A DNA stretch of 39,408 nt, from positions 1 to 39,408 of the forward strand of contig QJWJ01000131.1 in NCBI GenBank assembly GCA_003235365.1, read 5' to 3'. The notes beneath the pieces are model-generated. The model was given only the letters and a program-made list of their open reading frames with translations. It had not been told where the DNA came from and did not search any database. The position numbers and the translations under genes are program-made. Source of the stretch: Deltaproteobacteria bacterium. GTDB lineage: Bacteria; Myxococcota_A; Polyangia; Polyangiales; Polyangiaceae. Each line of letters starts with the position of its first letter. Within the stretch, counting starts at the first letter, position 1. Below are positions 1-8,837 of this stretch, piece by piece.

Positions 1-921
1 CAGCGCATCACCGACACCGAATCGCGCAAGGTGCAGTCGCAAATCCGGCGGGAGCTCCGACGCATCGAGGAACAGGTCGGCGAAGCTTGGGAGCGCCTCG
101 CCAAACCGCGACCACTGCCAAACGGGAGCTGTTTGGTACTCGACGTGAAGGACGTGGCCTATGCGCCGATAGAGCGCCGGGGCACCGACTTGCGAACGGC
201 CGCCGAGGCGCGCGGGACGCTGCGCGTCAGCTGCACGCAGACCGACGACGACGCAAGCGGCGCCGAAGACGGAGGCGACGGGGATTCGGCCTCGCCCAAC
301 GTCGGTACGAGCCGCGGTGCGCCAGTTGACGCAACACGAGCGCCAACGATTCATCGCGAGACCAAGCTCGATCCGAGCATCGACGTGGCGCTCGGCAGCT
401 CGCTCAGTTACGCGCGACTGTCCTCCGAATTGGGCGGGGGCGACCACGTCCGCTTGCGCGCCGTCGGGGCAGGCGAACAGCCACCGCACGTGAACGGCGA
501 CAATTCGAGCGATGCGTCGGAGCGAACGGTCGACGACACGGCGGAGATGCCCTCGCTCAACGTCCTGTACTTGGCCTTCGAGCCCGAGGGTTCCTGCTCG
601 ATTTGGGTACGGGTGCAGCCCCGAGTTGAGAAAGGCCGCCTGCGCTTCGTCGTAGCGGGACCGAGCCACGTCAGCCCGGAGTTGCGCGATCGCATCGAGC
701 GGCTTGCCCTTGCACGCCCCGACGAAGTCGGGGCGTTGAGGACCGCTCTGGAAGACCTGCTCGGACAGATCGACGTCGCGAAACAAAACGCCGCGTCCGA
801 AAACGTCGCCGTAAACCTGGAAAACAACTTCACCGAGTCGATTCGAGTCGGTCCGGGCGGGCTCGAGTGGGTGCTCCGGGTGACTGGACGCGCCGTCGCG
901 CGCGCCAGCTCGCATCACTGA
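1..921 (+). CDS. C-terminal part of a DUF4403-like envelope protein (5' end outside window)
   Basis: The reading frame is open from base 1, so the gene begins upstream of the window; the GTG at 31 is only an internal candidate start. The visible part starts with a charged helix (RRELRRIEEQVGEAWERL), followed by a strand-rich stretch ending in LRVSC, an acidic Asp/Gly/Ser linker (about codons 80-115), a second strand-rich repeat beginning SSLSYARLSSEL, and a helical C-terminal part. The helix, then a Trp/Leu/Pro segment, then a repeated strand pattern resembles DUF4403 proteins, which have a lipid-binding-like TULIP fold, but I assign this only by general pattern. The stop is followed by about 160 bp before the next gene. 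No catalytic motif is visible. Confidence 0.6.
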   Translation, partial: QRITDTESRKVQSQIRRELRRIEEQVGEAWERLAKPRPLPNGSCLVLDVKDVAYAPIERRGTDLRTAAEARGTLRVSCTQTDDDASGAEDGGDGDSASPNVGTSRGAPVDATRAPTIHRETKLDPSIDVALGSSLSYARLSSELGGGDHVRLRAVGAGEQPPHVNGDNSSDASERTVDDTAEMPSLNVLYLAFEPEGSCSIWVRVQPRVEKGRLRFVVAGPSHVSPELRDRIERLALARPDEVGALRTALEDLLGQIDVAKQNAASENVAVNLENNFTESIRVGPGGLEWVLRVTGRAVARASSHH

Positions 922-1081
922 GGAGTGATACACAGGTGCACTGTCACAATCCTACGGACGCAGCCACGTCGACCGGACAGCCGTGATCTGAACGCAACCG
1001 CGCAAAGTTCGCAGCACGCACTTTGAGGGTGACTCGACGGGTTCGCCAATGGTTACGTTTGCGTGACAATTTCCCGCAGAC

Positions 1082-2908
1082 TTGGAGCTAGCCTTGTTCG
1101 AGATTTTCCGGCGTGTCCCCCATTTCTTGTGCTTGGTCGCTGCGACCTGGTCCTTGGCGTGCTCTGCAGAGTCCGGCGCCGACGACGGCCCAGTGGGCAC
1201 CGTACCCGTCCCTGGCGGCGGTGACCCTACCACCGCAACGGCCGCCGAAGAACCGCCTCCCGGTGTCGCTCTGACTCCAGCAAGCGGCACGTTCGAGGGG
1301 CAGGTGGCAGTGACACTCAGCCCCCTCAGCCCCGGCGCCGAGATCCGCTACACCATCGATGGAACGGCGCCGACGGCCACGTCGCCGCTGTACGACGGCA
1401 CGCCGATCACCTTGACCGCAACGACGCAGATTCGAGCGCAGGCGTGGCTCGACGGTGCGCCCAGCGGAAGCGGCGGTCGGGGTGTATTCGTCGCGCGGAC
1501 CTTCGATGCGACCTCGGACCTGCCCCTGGTGATCATCGATGGCTACGGTGGAGGCAAACCGGCGAACAAGGAAGTCTACCTCGACGCCGCGGTGTTGAGC
1601 TTCGAGCCCGTCAACGGTGTCTCCGCATTGTCCGCTGCCCCGACCTTGGCAAGTCGCGCGGGGTACCACGTACGCGGTCAGAGTTCCGCGACCTTCGACC
1701 AAACCCCCTACAAGGTCGAACTGTGGAACGAGCTCAACGAGGACTTCGATCAACCGTTCGTCGGCCTGCCCGACGAGGCGGACTGGGCATTCATCGGTCC
1801 GTTCTCGGACCGCTCACTGATCCGCAACGCGTTCGTCTACGAGCTGGGTCGACAAATGGGCCTGCAGGCGCCGCGCTTTGCGTTCGTCGAGTTGTACCTC
1901 AACTACGAGGCGCGTCCGCTGCAAGCCACCGACTACCAGGGCATCTACATGGTCGTCGAGACGATCAAGAACGCCAACACGCGCCTGAACTTGAAGAAAC
2001 TGAACGAGACGGACGTCGCCGAGCCCGACATCAGCGGCGGCTACATCTTCAAGTTCGACTGGATGGCCGCCGAAGAGCCGATCCTGACCTGCGGGGGGGC
2101 TGATCCGGTCAACGACCAGTCGGCGGGAAATCTGTTCGCGATGTGCCCGGAGGAGACCGCGGGCATGTTCCCGTTCCACTTCGGCGGCTGTCCGGAGGAC
2201 CCGCCGATGCCGAACCCATTCGCGGACTTCAACCCCGAAGACTTCATGCCACCACCGATGGATCCCAAACCCGAGGGTACCTGCTGGGCGGATCTCGAGG
2301 TCGTCGACCCCGATCCATTGAGCGAAGGGCAGCGCGCGTGGCTGACTCAGTACGTGGTGAACGTGAACGACTCGATTCACAGCCACAGCGCCTACGCTGA
2401 TTTCATCGACGTAGCATCGTTCGTCGACACATTCATCATCAACGAGCTGACACGCAACATGGATGCCTACGTCCGCAGTGTGTACTTCTACAAGGAGCGC
2501 GGGGAGAAGGTCGTCGCGGGCCCGCTGTGGGACTTCAACCTGATCATGGCGTTGGGCGGCTTCTTCTGCAACGACAACCCCGTTGGCTGGCAGTACGAAA
2601 TGCGCAAGGGCACCAACGATTGGTTCCAGACGCTCGCAGCCGATCCGGGCTTCATGACGCAGGTCGCGACGCGTTGGAAGGAGCTGCGACAGGGCCTGCT
2701 TTCTCAGGCGTCCACGGACGCCCTGATCGCGACGCTCAGCGCGCCGCTGGCCTCAGCCGCGGTGCGTGACTTCGCGCGCTGGCCGACTTGCCAAGTCTCG
2801 AAGGGAATTTTTCTGGTCCCGGCCGGGGACACCTGGGAATCGCAACTCCAGGTCATGAAAGACTTCCTCCTGCAGCGAGCGGCCTGGATGGACAGTCAGC
2901 TTCCCTGA
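1082..2908 (+). CDS. CotH-kinase-family lipoprotein with chitobiase C-terminal-type domain
   Basis: Start is TTG 1082 or TTG 1094; both give a signal peptide ending in a lipobox (SLAC, Cys27 from the first start), so the product is probably a lipoprotein. Residues about 61-140 form a CHB_HEX_C-type Ig-like domain (VALTPASGTFEGQVAVTLS, then IRYTIDGTAPT). Residues about 193-605 match the CotH family: YHVRGQSSATF, DEADWAFIGPFSDRSLIRNA (240s), YQGIYMVVETIK (275-286) and GPLWDFN (Asp484, Asn486). CotH of Bacillus is an atypical protein kinase that phosphorylates spore-coat proteins; in other bacteria the substrate is mostly unknown. A Pro- and Cys-rich insert (about residues 338-402) interrupts the domain. 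The last motif is WDFN rather than WDFD. It appears monocistronic. Role here unknown: surface protein phosphorylation or a structural use of the fold. Confidence 0.85.
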   Translation: MELALFEIFRRVPHFLCLVAATWSLACSAESGADDGPVGTVPVPGGGDPTTATAAEEPPPGVALTPASGTFEGQVAVTLSPLSPGAEIRYTIDGTAPTATSPLYDGTPITLTATTQIRAQAWLDGAPSGSGGRGVFVARTFDATSDLPLVIIDGYGGGKPANKEVYLDAAVLSFEPVNGVSALSAAPTLASRAGYHVRGQSSATFDQTPYKVELWNELNEDFDQPFVGLPDEADWAFIGPFSDRSLIRNAFVYELGRQMGLQAPRFAFVELYLNYEARPLQATDYQGIYMVVETIKNANTRLNLKKLNETDVAEPDISGGYIFKFDWMAAEEPILTCGGADPVNDQSAGNLFAMCPEETAGMFPFHFGGCPEDPPMPNPFADFNPEDFMPPPMDPKPEGTCWADLEVVDPDPLSEGQRAWLTQYVVNVNDSIHSHSAYADFIDVASFVDTFIINELTRNMDAYVRSVYFYKERGEKVVAGPLWDFNLIMALGGFFCNDNPVGWQYEMRKGTNDWFQTLAADPGFMTQVATRWKELRQGLLSQASTDALIATLSAPLASAAVRDFARWPTCQVSKGIFLVPAGDTWESQLQVMKDFLLQRAAWMDSQLP

Positions 2909-3029
2909 CTGAGGTCCGCCTTGGTGCCTCGGCAGACCGGGCGCCCTCAGGCACGACCGGACGGTGGTTTCGTCGCCCCCTCGGTGACGGCTTCGAGATC
3001 GGCTCGTCACGCGCTACAAGGCGTCAACG

Positions 3030-3440
3030 ATGATCGAGCTCACGACCCGCATCTACCTCGAAGACACCGACGCGGGGGGTATCGTCTATCACACGAGCTA
3101 CCTGCGGTTCATGGAACGGGCGCGAACCGAGGCGCTGCGCAGCGCCGGGTTCTCGCAAAGCGAAACCTTCGAGAACGACCTGTCGTTCGTGTTGCACTCG
3201 ATGAACATTCGCTTCGCGACCCCGGCCCTGCTCGACGACGAGGTTCAGATCAGCTGCCGCCTCGTGAACAGCAAGGGCGCCAGCATCACGTTCGAACAAC
3301 ACGTGCGCAGCGCCACGACCAGACAGATGCACTGCAGCGCCGAAGTCGTCGTCGCTTGTATCTCACTGCAGAACAAGCGACCCCGAAGAATCCCCCGCGA
3401 ACTCCTCGAGAAGCTCGAGGCGCTACGCGCCGGACCGTAG
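3030..3440 (+). CDS. ybgC: YbgC-type acyl-CoA thioesterase (hotdog fold)
   Basis: A 136-residue protein, the usual size of the YbgC/4HBT family, which hydrolyses acyl-CoA thioesters in the cytoplasm and in many Gram-negatives sits with the tol-pal genes. The N-terminal signature is clear: YLEDTDAGGIVYHTSYLRFM at residues 9-28, containing the Asp and His used in catalysis in this family, followed by ERARTEALRSAG. The start ATG has AAGG about 9 bases upstream. No tol or pal gene is next to it, so it is separate from that locus here. It is convergent with the dehydrogenase gene, with only two bases between the stop codons, so the two transcripts must overlap or end inside each other's gene. Confidence 0.9.
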   Translation: MIELTTRIYLEDTDAGGIVYHTSYLRFMERARTEALRSAGFSQSETFENDLSFVLHSMNIRFATPALLDDEVQISCRLVNSKGASITFEQHVRSATTRQMHCSAEVVVACISLQNKRPRRIPRELLEKLEALRAGP

Positions 3441-3442
3441 CT

Positions 3443-4108
3443 TCACCACGGAAGCGGTTGACCGTTGGCGTGCCAGAAGCCGCCGCTCGTCTCCAACGTC
3501 AACTCGTCGACGCGAGTCAGCAAGCCACGGGCAGCGTCTTCTGGTTCGACCTGACCGTAGTCACCAACCATGTCGGTCTTGACCATGCCGGGATGTAGCA
3601 CTGCAACGGCGACGCCGGCGGACCGCAAATCAACGGCCAAAGACTTGCCAACCATGTTCAACGCCGCTTTGCTCATCCGATAGCCGTAAGCACCACCGCT
3701 GCCGTTGTCCTCGATGGAACCCATGCGACTGGTGATCAACGCCACCTTCGAGCCTTCACGGAAGTTGCTACGCAACGCGGCCGTCACGAGCAACGGAGCC
3801 AGCGAGTTCACTTCGAACTGCCTTCGAATTCCCGCGATGTCCAGTGAATCAAGCTGGTCACCCCAGACCAAAATGCCCGCATTGTTGATCAGCAGATCGA
3901 CTTGTCGTTTACCCACGGCGCTGACCAGCGCCGCAATACCGTCGGGTGACGTCACGTCGACGCCTTGCGCGACCTCAGCGCCACTCTCGACCAGACCGGC
4001 CGTGGGTTTCCGGCATGCCGCAACGACGACATGTCCGCGCTCGACGAGCAGACGCGTCAACGCCAACCCAATTCCCCGATTTGCCCCGGTGACGACTGCT
4101 AGTCCCAT
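3443..4108 (-). CDS. Short-chain dehydrogenase/reductase
   Basis: A 221-residue classical SDR. The nucleotide-binding TGANRGIG is at residues 7-14, NNAG at 75-78, the catalytic Ser in ITSRMGS near 127-131, and the Tyr-Lys pair in Y143-R-M-S-K147. VLHPGMVKTDM follows, as in carbonyl-reductase-like SDRs acting on small carbonyl or alcohol substrates with NAD(P)H. The substrate cannot be read from sequence. The Gly-rich motif at the very N-terminus indicates a cytosolic enzyme. It lies 40 bp downstream of the CPxCG gene on the same strand, so the two are probably co-transcribed. Confidence 0.93.
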   Translation of the reverse strand: MGLAVVTGANRGIGLALTRLLVERGHVVVAACRKPTAGLVESGAEVAQGVDVTSPDGIAALVSAVGKRQVDLLINNAGILVWGDQLDSLDIAGIRRQFEVNSLAPLLVTAALRSNFREGSKVALITSRMGSIEDNGSGGAYGYRMSKAALNMVGKSLAVDLRSAGVAVAVLHPGMVKTDMVGDYGQVEPEDAARGLLTRVDELTLETSGGFWHANGQPLPW

Positions 4109-4148
4109 GACGTGGGACTATTGGACGCGGTTCCGACAACCGCAAGCG

Positions 4149-4424
4149 TCACTCGCGAAAAGCAGCGACTGCAAACTCTTCGGCTGCGATCCCCGCTTCA
4201 TCCGACGCATCGTCGACTGTCTCTTCCCATTGCTGCCACGCCGAGTTTCCCTCGAAATCGCGCCGTTCGTCAGCGCCGATCGGGCTCGACTCGCGCGTCG
4301 CTACGAACCGGATGGGCCGACAGCACACCGAACAGTCTTCGATGTATTCCTGGACGTCCGCCCCACCCGGATCGACCCAGACGTCAATCCATTCTCCGCA
4401 AAAGGGACATTCAACCTGCGCCAC
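4149..4424 (-). CDS. CPxCG-motif cysteine-rich protein with acidic tail
   Basis: A 91-residue protein starting at GTG 4424. Its first 40 residues match the CPxCG family of small zinc-ribbon-like proteins: VECPFCGEWIDVWVD, then EYIEDCSVCCRPIRF. Two cysteine pairs (CPFC and CSVC, plus one further Cys) probably bind a metal ion; no biochemical function is established for the family. Family members are usually about 60 residues, so the extra 45-residue acidic tail (many Glu and Asp, one Trp pair region) is distinctive. It probably heads an operon with the downstream dehydrogenase. Confidence 0.85.
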   Translation of the reverse strand: MAQVECPFCGEWIDVWVDPGGADVQEYIEDCSVCCRPIRFVATRESSPIGADERRDFEGNSAWQQWEETVDDASDEAGIAAEEFAVAAFRE

Positions 4425-4786
4425 CCGCAGATGCTACGCCAAGTCGGGCACGAATGAACCCACGTCGTGCCAGCGCTAGCCCCGATTCACCGCTCCGAGA
4501 ACACCGCTCCCCCCGGCGGGACGCGGCGCAAGTCGATGTCGCGCACAGATTCCAGCCCGCCGAATCCAGAGGGAAACCTGCGTTCCTGCACACGCCGGCA
4601 TCTGGTGCAGGCCGAGCCCGCAATCGACGCTGTCGGATGACGCAAATCCGCGCCGCTTTTGGGATCCGAATTCGTTGCCGCTTCGTGATAGAGCAGCGAC
4701 TCATGCTCCCGACCTCGGCTCTGCGGCGTGCTCTTGGACCGGCAATCTGCGAAGCACTGGCGGTTCGATGCTCGCGAGGTGACGCC
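4425..4786 (+). other. Divergent intergenic region, 362 bp
   Basis: This lies between the minus-strand CPxCG gene and the plus-strand secreted-protein gene and should hold both promoters. The plus frame stays open across it, but its translation is Arg/Pro/Ala-rich without domain features, and a good ribosome site and signal peptide begin only at 4787. Adjacent GGATCC and GAATTC occur at 4662-4673 with no vector-like sequence around them. No convincing promoter boxes or dyads seen. Confidence 0.6.
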
Positions 4787-7129
4787 ATGCCCCATCGGCT
4801 CGGGCCGGCGTGGTACACGGTGGCGCTGCTGGCTTGCTCCCTGTTCTTCTCGCGGGCGACCTTCGCACTGACGGCCCAAGCCCCCGCCGGAGGCGCGCCG
4901 TTTGCCATGCCCGAGAAGCTGACGGTTTGCACGGCCCCGGGCGGTGGGTGGACCGTCGAGAGCGACGGCGCCATCAAACCCCCGGCCGATGGTAAACCCG
5001 GTGAAGAGACGAACGTGCGTGTCGCGCGTGCGGGTAGCTCCTGCGCGAACAGTCCTGAGAGTCTGAGACTCGTCGTGCTTTCGCCGATCCCTCTGATCGA
5101 CCCTTCCAGCGTGGTGCTTTCCGCGACCGCAGGGCACCTCGAGTTCAGCGGCAAGCAGCTCAGTGGGATGCGCGTCCAGTGGCAAGCCGCACGCGACACC
5201 AAGAACGATACGTGTTCGAACGTCGAGACCAAGGGCGACGTCGAACAGTGCGCACTGCCCGTCGGCACGAATCACAAGGCGGACCCGGCAGCGGCGCGCT
5301 TCGCTTGGGTTCCCGAGGGTGGCCGTTTCGGAAAAGATGTCGTGACCTTCGACGCTCGCGGGACTCGACTGCCTCAGAGCGAGATGGAGCTGGTCCCGCA
5401 ACGCGTCCTCATCTGGCGACTGATGCAGAAGGAACGTTCCGTCGACATCTCTCGCGGCTTCGGCGAAATCGATCTCGTTTACCCCGAGGCAGTGGCCGAG
5501 GTGCAGTGCGACGGCGCGCAGTGCGAGTTCGTCGATCGCCGAATCGTGGTGCGCTCGGTGCCGACGGCCACGACGCGCATCGCGGTCAAGGTCAAGCTGT
5601 CGCCCCGGGTGTTTCTCATGCGCGGCGACAAGCAGGAGGCAACCACGACCCGGGAATTCGAGATCGTTCGCTGCGACCTCGCGCTGGCTTCGGGGGCGCC
5701 TCTGCGCGACGTCGACGACGTGCGCATCCTGGCACGTTTGCCCGCGAACTGTGGCATGGACGCTGAACGCCTCACCTGGACCGTGAACACGCGAGAAGCA
5801 GCGGTCGAACGCGTCGAAGCGATCGACTCCAACATCTACGTGCTACTGCGCACCGGCCGCATCCTCGACGACCGCGCGTCGGTAGTCGCGTCGCGTCCAC
5901 AGGATCAATCCGTGCTCGCGTTCAGCAACTCACCTACCGTCGCCCCTCCACCGATACACACGGCACTGCTGCTGGAGGGCTACGGAGAGATCGACTTCAT
6001 CCCGAAGAATCAAGCGGCGCGCGTCGCCACCAGCACCGTCAGCGGCGGCCGTTTCTTGCCAATCGAGGTGCCCGGCGCGTACACCGTGGAGAAGACCCCC
6101 GCGGGGATGACAGTCCGCGGCGTCTACATGTCGAGTGGCTATACGACGCTCAAGCTCGGCTACCGTGTCGACGGCGTTCCAACATCGTTTGCCAACACCA
6201 ACTTCGCAACGCTCACCGATCCCATTCAGCGGCCGATCCGCGAAGCAAGTATCCCGATATCACTCGGTGCTTCGACGTTGGGGGCGCTGCCCGTGTTCGA
6301 GATCAAGTGCGCGCTCGAAGACGATGACGGCAAAACCACCGTACAGCGCGTGGCGCCTGGACACGTCCAACACGTCGCCTTTTCCGAACGCGACAGCTGT
6401 CGATTGCTGATCCACCGCCCGCGCATCCCCGACGACGTCGGTGAACAGCTTGTCGACCTCGACGTCAGCGTCACGACCGCAGGTGACGTGGAACGCGGTG
6501 AGGCGCGGCTCTCAGAACGCCTGCTCCTGCGACACGGCACTGAGACGGACGTGATTTGGATACGCGGAGCGAAGCAACAGTTCGACCGCATCAACGTCCG
6601 CATTCACCACGTCATCGAAGAAGCCGACTACCTCCTGCGGCGCGGCAGTCCGCGGCGTCTTCCCGTCGGACAGTGGACGTTGGTCACCGAAGACGCGTTC
6701 CTCAAATTCTACGCGACGGCAACCATTCCCAGCGGTTTGTACCGCTTCTCCAGCGACGAGCAGGGCTTGGGCAACGGCGCGCTGGCATTGAACTTCGGTG
6801 TGCTCGCGAGACTGACGCTATTGACGGAAGACGGGCACGAGAGCCTCGTCGGGCTCGAAGGAGGAATGATGACCATGGGACTGGCGACGGAACGGGACCG
6901 ACAGCTCGCGATAGTCGGTGGACTCGGCGTGGGCGTGCCGCTTGGAAACGTCAATCAACCCACTCAGGCGTCGCTGAACATTCATGCCTGGATCGCTTAC
7001 TCGCTGGGCGACCGCGAAGGGCAACTCCAAAACGCCGATGGCAGTCCCGGACAAACCATCCCATTGGAACCCTGGGGCTTCATCTTCGGGCCGAGCATCA
7101 CGATCGGCAGCCTGGCGGCGTTCTTGTGA
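4787..7129 (+). CDS. Large secreted protein of unknown function, possible C-terminal beta-barrel
   Basis: 780 residues from ATG 4787, chosen because GAGGTG lies six bases upstream and a signal peptide follows at once (MPHRLGPAWYTVALLACSLF, predicted cleavage after about residue 27, SRATFA). The frame is open upstream to 4112 but without coding character. The mature protein is rich in beta strands and has scattered Cys pairs (TVCTAPG, ECNV-like short segments), suggesting several extracytoplasmic beta-sandwich domains. The last 150 residues alternate polar and hydrophobic residues (GVLARLTLLTEDGHES, VGGLGVGVPLG, FIFGPSITIG) like an outer-membrane beta-barrel or porin-like end. I do not recognise the family. 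It is convergent with the GH8 gene, 17 bp away. Confidence 0.8.
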   Translation: MPHRLGPAWYTVALLACSLFFSRATFALTAQAPAGGAPFAMPEKLTVCTAPGGGWTVESDGAIKPPADGKPGEETNVRVARAGSSCANSPESLRLVVLSPIPLIDPSSVVLSATAGHLEFSGKQLSGMRVQWQAARDTKNDTCSNVETKGDVEQCALPVGTNHKADPAAARFAWVPEGGRFGKDVVTFDARGTRLPQSEMELVPQRVLIWRLMQKERSVDISRGFGEIDLVYPEAVAEVQCDGAQCEFVDRRIVVRSVPTATTRIAVKVKLSPRVFLMRGDKQEATTTREFEIVRCDLALASGAPLRDVDDVRILARLPANCGMDAERLTWTVNTREAAVERVEAIDSNIYVLLRTGRILDDRASVVASRPQDQSVLAFSNSPTVAPPPIHTALLLEGYGEIDFIPKNQAARVATSTVSGGRFLPIEVPGAYTVEKTPAGMTVRGVYMSSGYTTLKLGYRVDGVPTSFANTNFATLTDPIQRPIREASIPISLGASTLGALPVFEIKCALEDDDGKTTVQRVAPGHVQHVAFSERDSCRLLIHRPRIPDDVGEQLVDLDVSVTTAGDVERGEARLSERLLLRHGTETDVIWIRGAKQQFDRINVRIHHVIEEADYLLRRGSPRRLPVGQWTLVTEDAFLKFYATATIPSGLYRFSSDEQGLGNGALALNFGVLARLTLLTEDGHESLVGLEGGMMTMGLATERDRQLAIVGGLGVGVPLGNVNQPTQASLNIHAWIAYSLGDREGQLQNADGSPGQTIPLEPWGFIFGPSITIGSLAAFL

Positions 7130-7146
7130 AGACTGGACGACCGACG

Positions 7147-8283
7147 TCAGGGCTCGAACGTGACCAGATTGCCCGTGAGCATCAGCAGCGACAGGACCGT
7201 CCAGCAGTGATTGTAATAGCGGCTGCGCGCCAATAGCTCCCCAGTGGCGACTCGAGCGTAGCCCTCGTCGACCAGAGCCTGATGACGGGGGTCGAACATC
7301 GCTCCGGCGGCAATCGAACCGACGAAGACTGCGGACCCCGAATTGGGACGCACGGACTTGGGATCAGGCGCCGGCGTGCCATCGAGGGCATAGCCGTCGA
7401 CGACGTTGGAAGCGCCGATGCCGGAAAAGAACCCGATGACCTTGCCCAAGTAGTGCTTTGCACGAGGATCCTGAGACTCGGCCCAATCTTGCGCGATCCG
7501 AAACGGCAGCCGCGCCGAGTCGTATTGATAGTTCGTCATCGCACCCGGGAAGGCCTCCACGGGGACCCCCTCGGCCGTGCACCAAGCGGGAACCAGACCG
7601 TTGGTCTCGTTGCCATGGGCGGCGCTGAGGCTGGCATCGATGATCTGATACCCGCGATCGATCACCCGGAGCCAGCCCGCTTCGCCAGTGACTTGGGCAA
7701 AGACACGATACTGGTTGGGAGCAAAGTACGACGGGTTGAACACGTTTTGGCCACGCCAATCGTCGCCCGGGAGCAGCATGTCGGGCCAGCGTTCGTGGTC
7801 GACTTCGAACTGCCAAATCCGTTCAATCTGCCGCTTGGCGAGGCTCAGGTAATCTTCGTCGAGGCTGCCGCGCCCGCCCCATTGACGGTCCGCCATCACG
7901 AGCGCCCACGCGATGTCCTCGTCGGCGTCGGTTGCCCCCCCCAGGCCCAAGCGTTTCGAGCCGTCCGGCGCGATGTACCAGTCCATCAGTCCATGAGCGT
8001 TCGACCAGAGATCGGCGTAGCGGAAGAACGCGTCGAATCTCCCTTGGTCGTCCCTCATCACGCTGATGATCATCGCGTAGGCGATGCCTTCACTCACCGT
8101 CGAATTGGGCACGCCGTCTGGAGTGTCTGGCCGTCGAGTGCGGAGGAACCCGCCAGCGCCTTCGGACGTGACAATCTCGTCGATCCACGCGCGGTGGGCG
8201 CGTTCGACGTCGGCGACGTCCGCCGCATCCGGGTAGACACAGTGATGAACACGTTGGTTGTGCGGAAACGGGTAACGACCCAT
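7147..8283 (-). CDS. GH8 glycoside hydrolase without a signal peptide
   Basis: 378 residues, about the size of a bare GH8 catalytic domain (endoglucanase, chitosanase, licheninase or reducing-end xylanase activities occur in the family). The general-acid Glu is in TVSEGIAYAM (Glu65), and residues 117-135, ATDADEDIAWALVMADRQW, fit the GH8 signature A-[ST]-D-[AG]-D-x2-[IM]-A. The protein begins MGRYPFPHNQ, which is where mature secreted GH8 enzymes begin, and an in-frame TGA stands four codons upstream of the ATG. No signal peptide is readable in any upstream frame. It is therefore either cytoplasmic or a copy that lost its export signal. A second, exported GH8 gene lies at the right end of the window. 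Confidence 0.93.
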   Translation of the reverse strand: MGRYPFPHNQRVHHCVYPDAADVADVERAHRAWIDEIVTSEGAGGFLRTRRPDTPDGVPNSTVSEGIAYAMIISVMRDDQGRFDAFFRYADLWSNAHGLMDWYIAPDGSKRLGLGGATDADEDIAWALVMADRQWGGRGSLDEDYLSLAKRQIERIWQFEVDHERWPDMLLPGDDWRGQNVFNPSYFAPNQYRVFAQVTGEAGWLRVIDRGYQIIDASLSAAHGNETNGLVPAWCTAEGVPVEAFPGAMTNYQYDSARLPFRIAQDWAESQDPRAKHYLGKVIGFFSGIGASNVVDGYALDGTPAPDPKSVRPNSGSAVFVGSIAAGAMFDPRHQALVDEGYARVATGELLARSRYYNHCWTVLSLLMLTGNLVTFEP

Positions 8284-8837
8284 CGCGCCGGGTCATAGCA
8301 CCCGTCAGGGTCGAAAACCGATCCTCAAACGATGAACTGGGTAAACGAGAACCCAGGGCGAGCTCGCAGGAGCCCACATCCCTCGAAGCGACGCTCCTTC
8401 GTCCTCCTCGCAGCGGCGCTAGAAGACTCCAAGGCGCTAGAATAGTTGGCTTTATCCAGCTCAACTCCGAGCGCGAGCGAATGGCACCCCGGTTGCTTAG
8501 GAACCATCCCGAGAAGGCTTGGCTACCCACCTACACAGCCGCACCGAGGCCGATGACAGCACACCCCAACTCCACCGAAGGCGACGGGCCGACGCACGAA
8601 TCCACTCGAAATCTGGTGCGTACGACCCCCATCGTATCGTTGGGCCCAACCACCCAAACACGAGCAGCCCCGACACCTCACCCCGGTCCATCAAAAAGGG
8701 GCCGCGCGCGCCGGCGCAACACCACTTTTGACGTTTCGGGTCAGAATCCAGACGTCACCGGGCGACCAGTAACCCAACCGCCCGATGCGACGGCGCCTGC
8801 GGGCAACTCGCGCCGCCGAATCGTATACAGTCCGGGA
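8284..8837. other. Divergent intergenic region, about 550 bp
   Basis: Region between the GH8 gene and the FHA-sigma54 activator gene. It contains a 10-bp direct repeat (8415-8442) and a 12-bp palindrome GTTGGGCCCAAC (8639-8650). The activator's frame is open back to 8481, but that translation is a Pro/Thr/Arg-rich string without domain features, so I treat it as noncoding; if translation does start there, the regulator gains 119 disordered residues. Confidence 0.55.
8415..8442. repeat. Direct repeat GGCGCTAGAA, two copies
   Basis: GGCGCTAGAA occurs at 8415-8424 and again at 8433-8442, an 18-bp start-to-start spacing, in the divergent promoter region of the GH8 and FHA-sigma54 genes. Two identical 10-mers in tandem suit a regulator that binds direct repeats. 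The second copy runs into TAGAAT, one mismatch from a -10 hexamer. Confidence 0.4.

Noticed and set aside
4662..4673. Adjacent GGATCC and GAATTC, resembling a cloning linker.
   Set aside because: Only the two hexamers are present, with genomic-looking sequence on both sides; chance is the simpler reading.
7282..8298. A 338-codon plus-strand frame opposite the GH8 gene.
   Set aside because: Antisense shadow; the minus strand carries both GH8 signature motifs.
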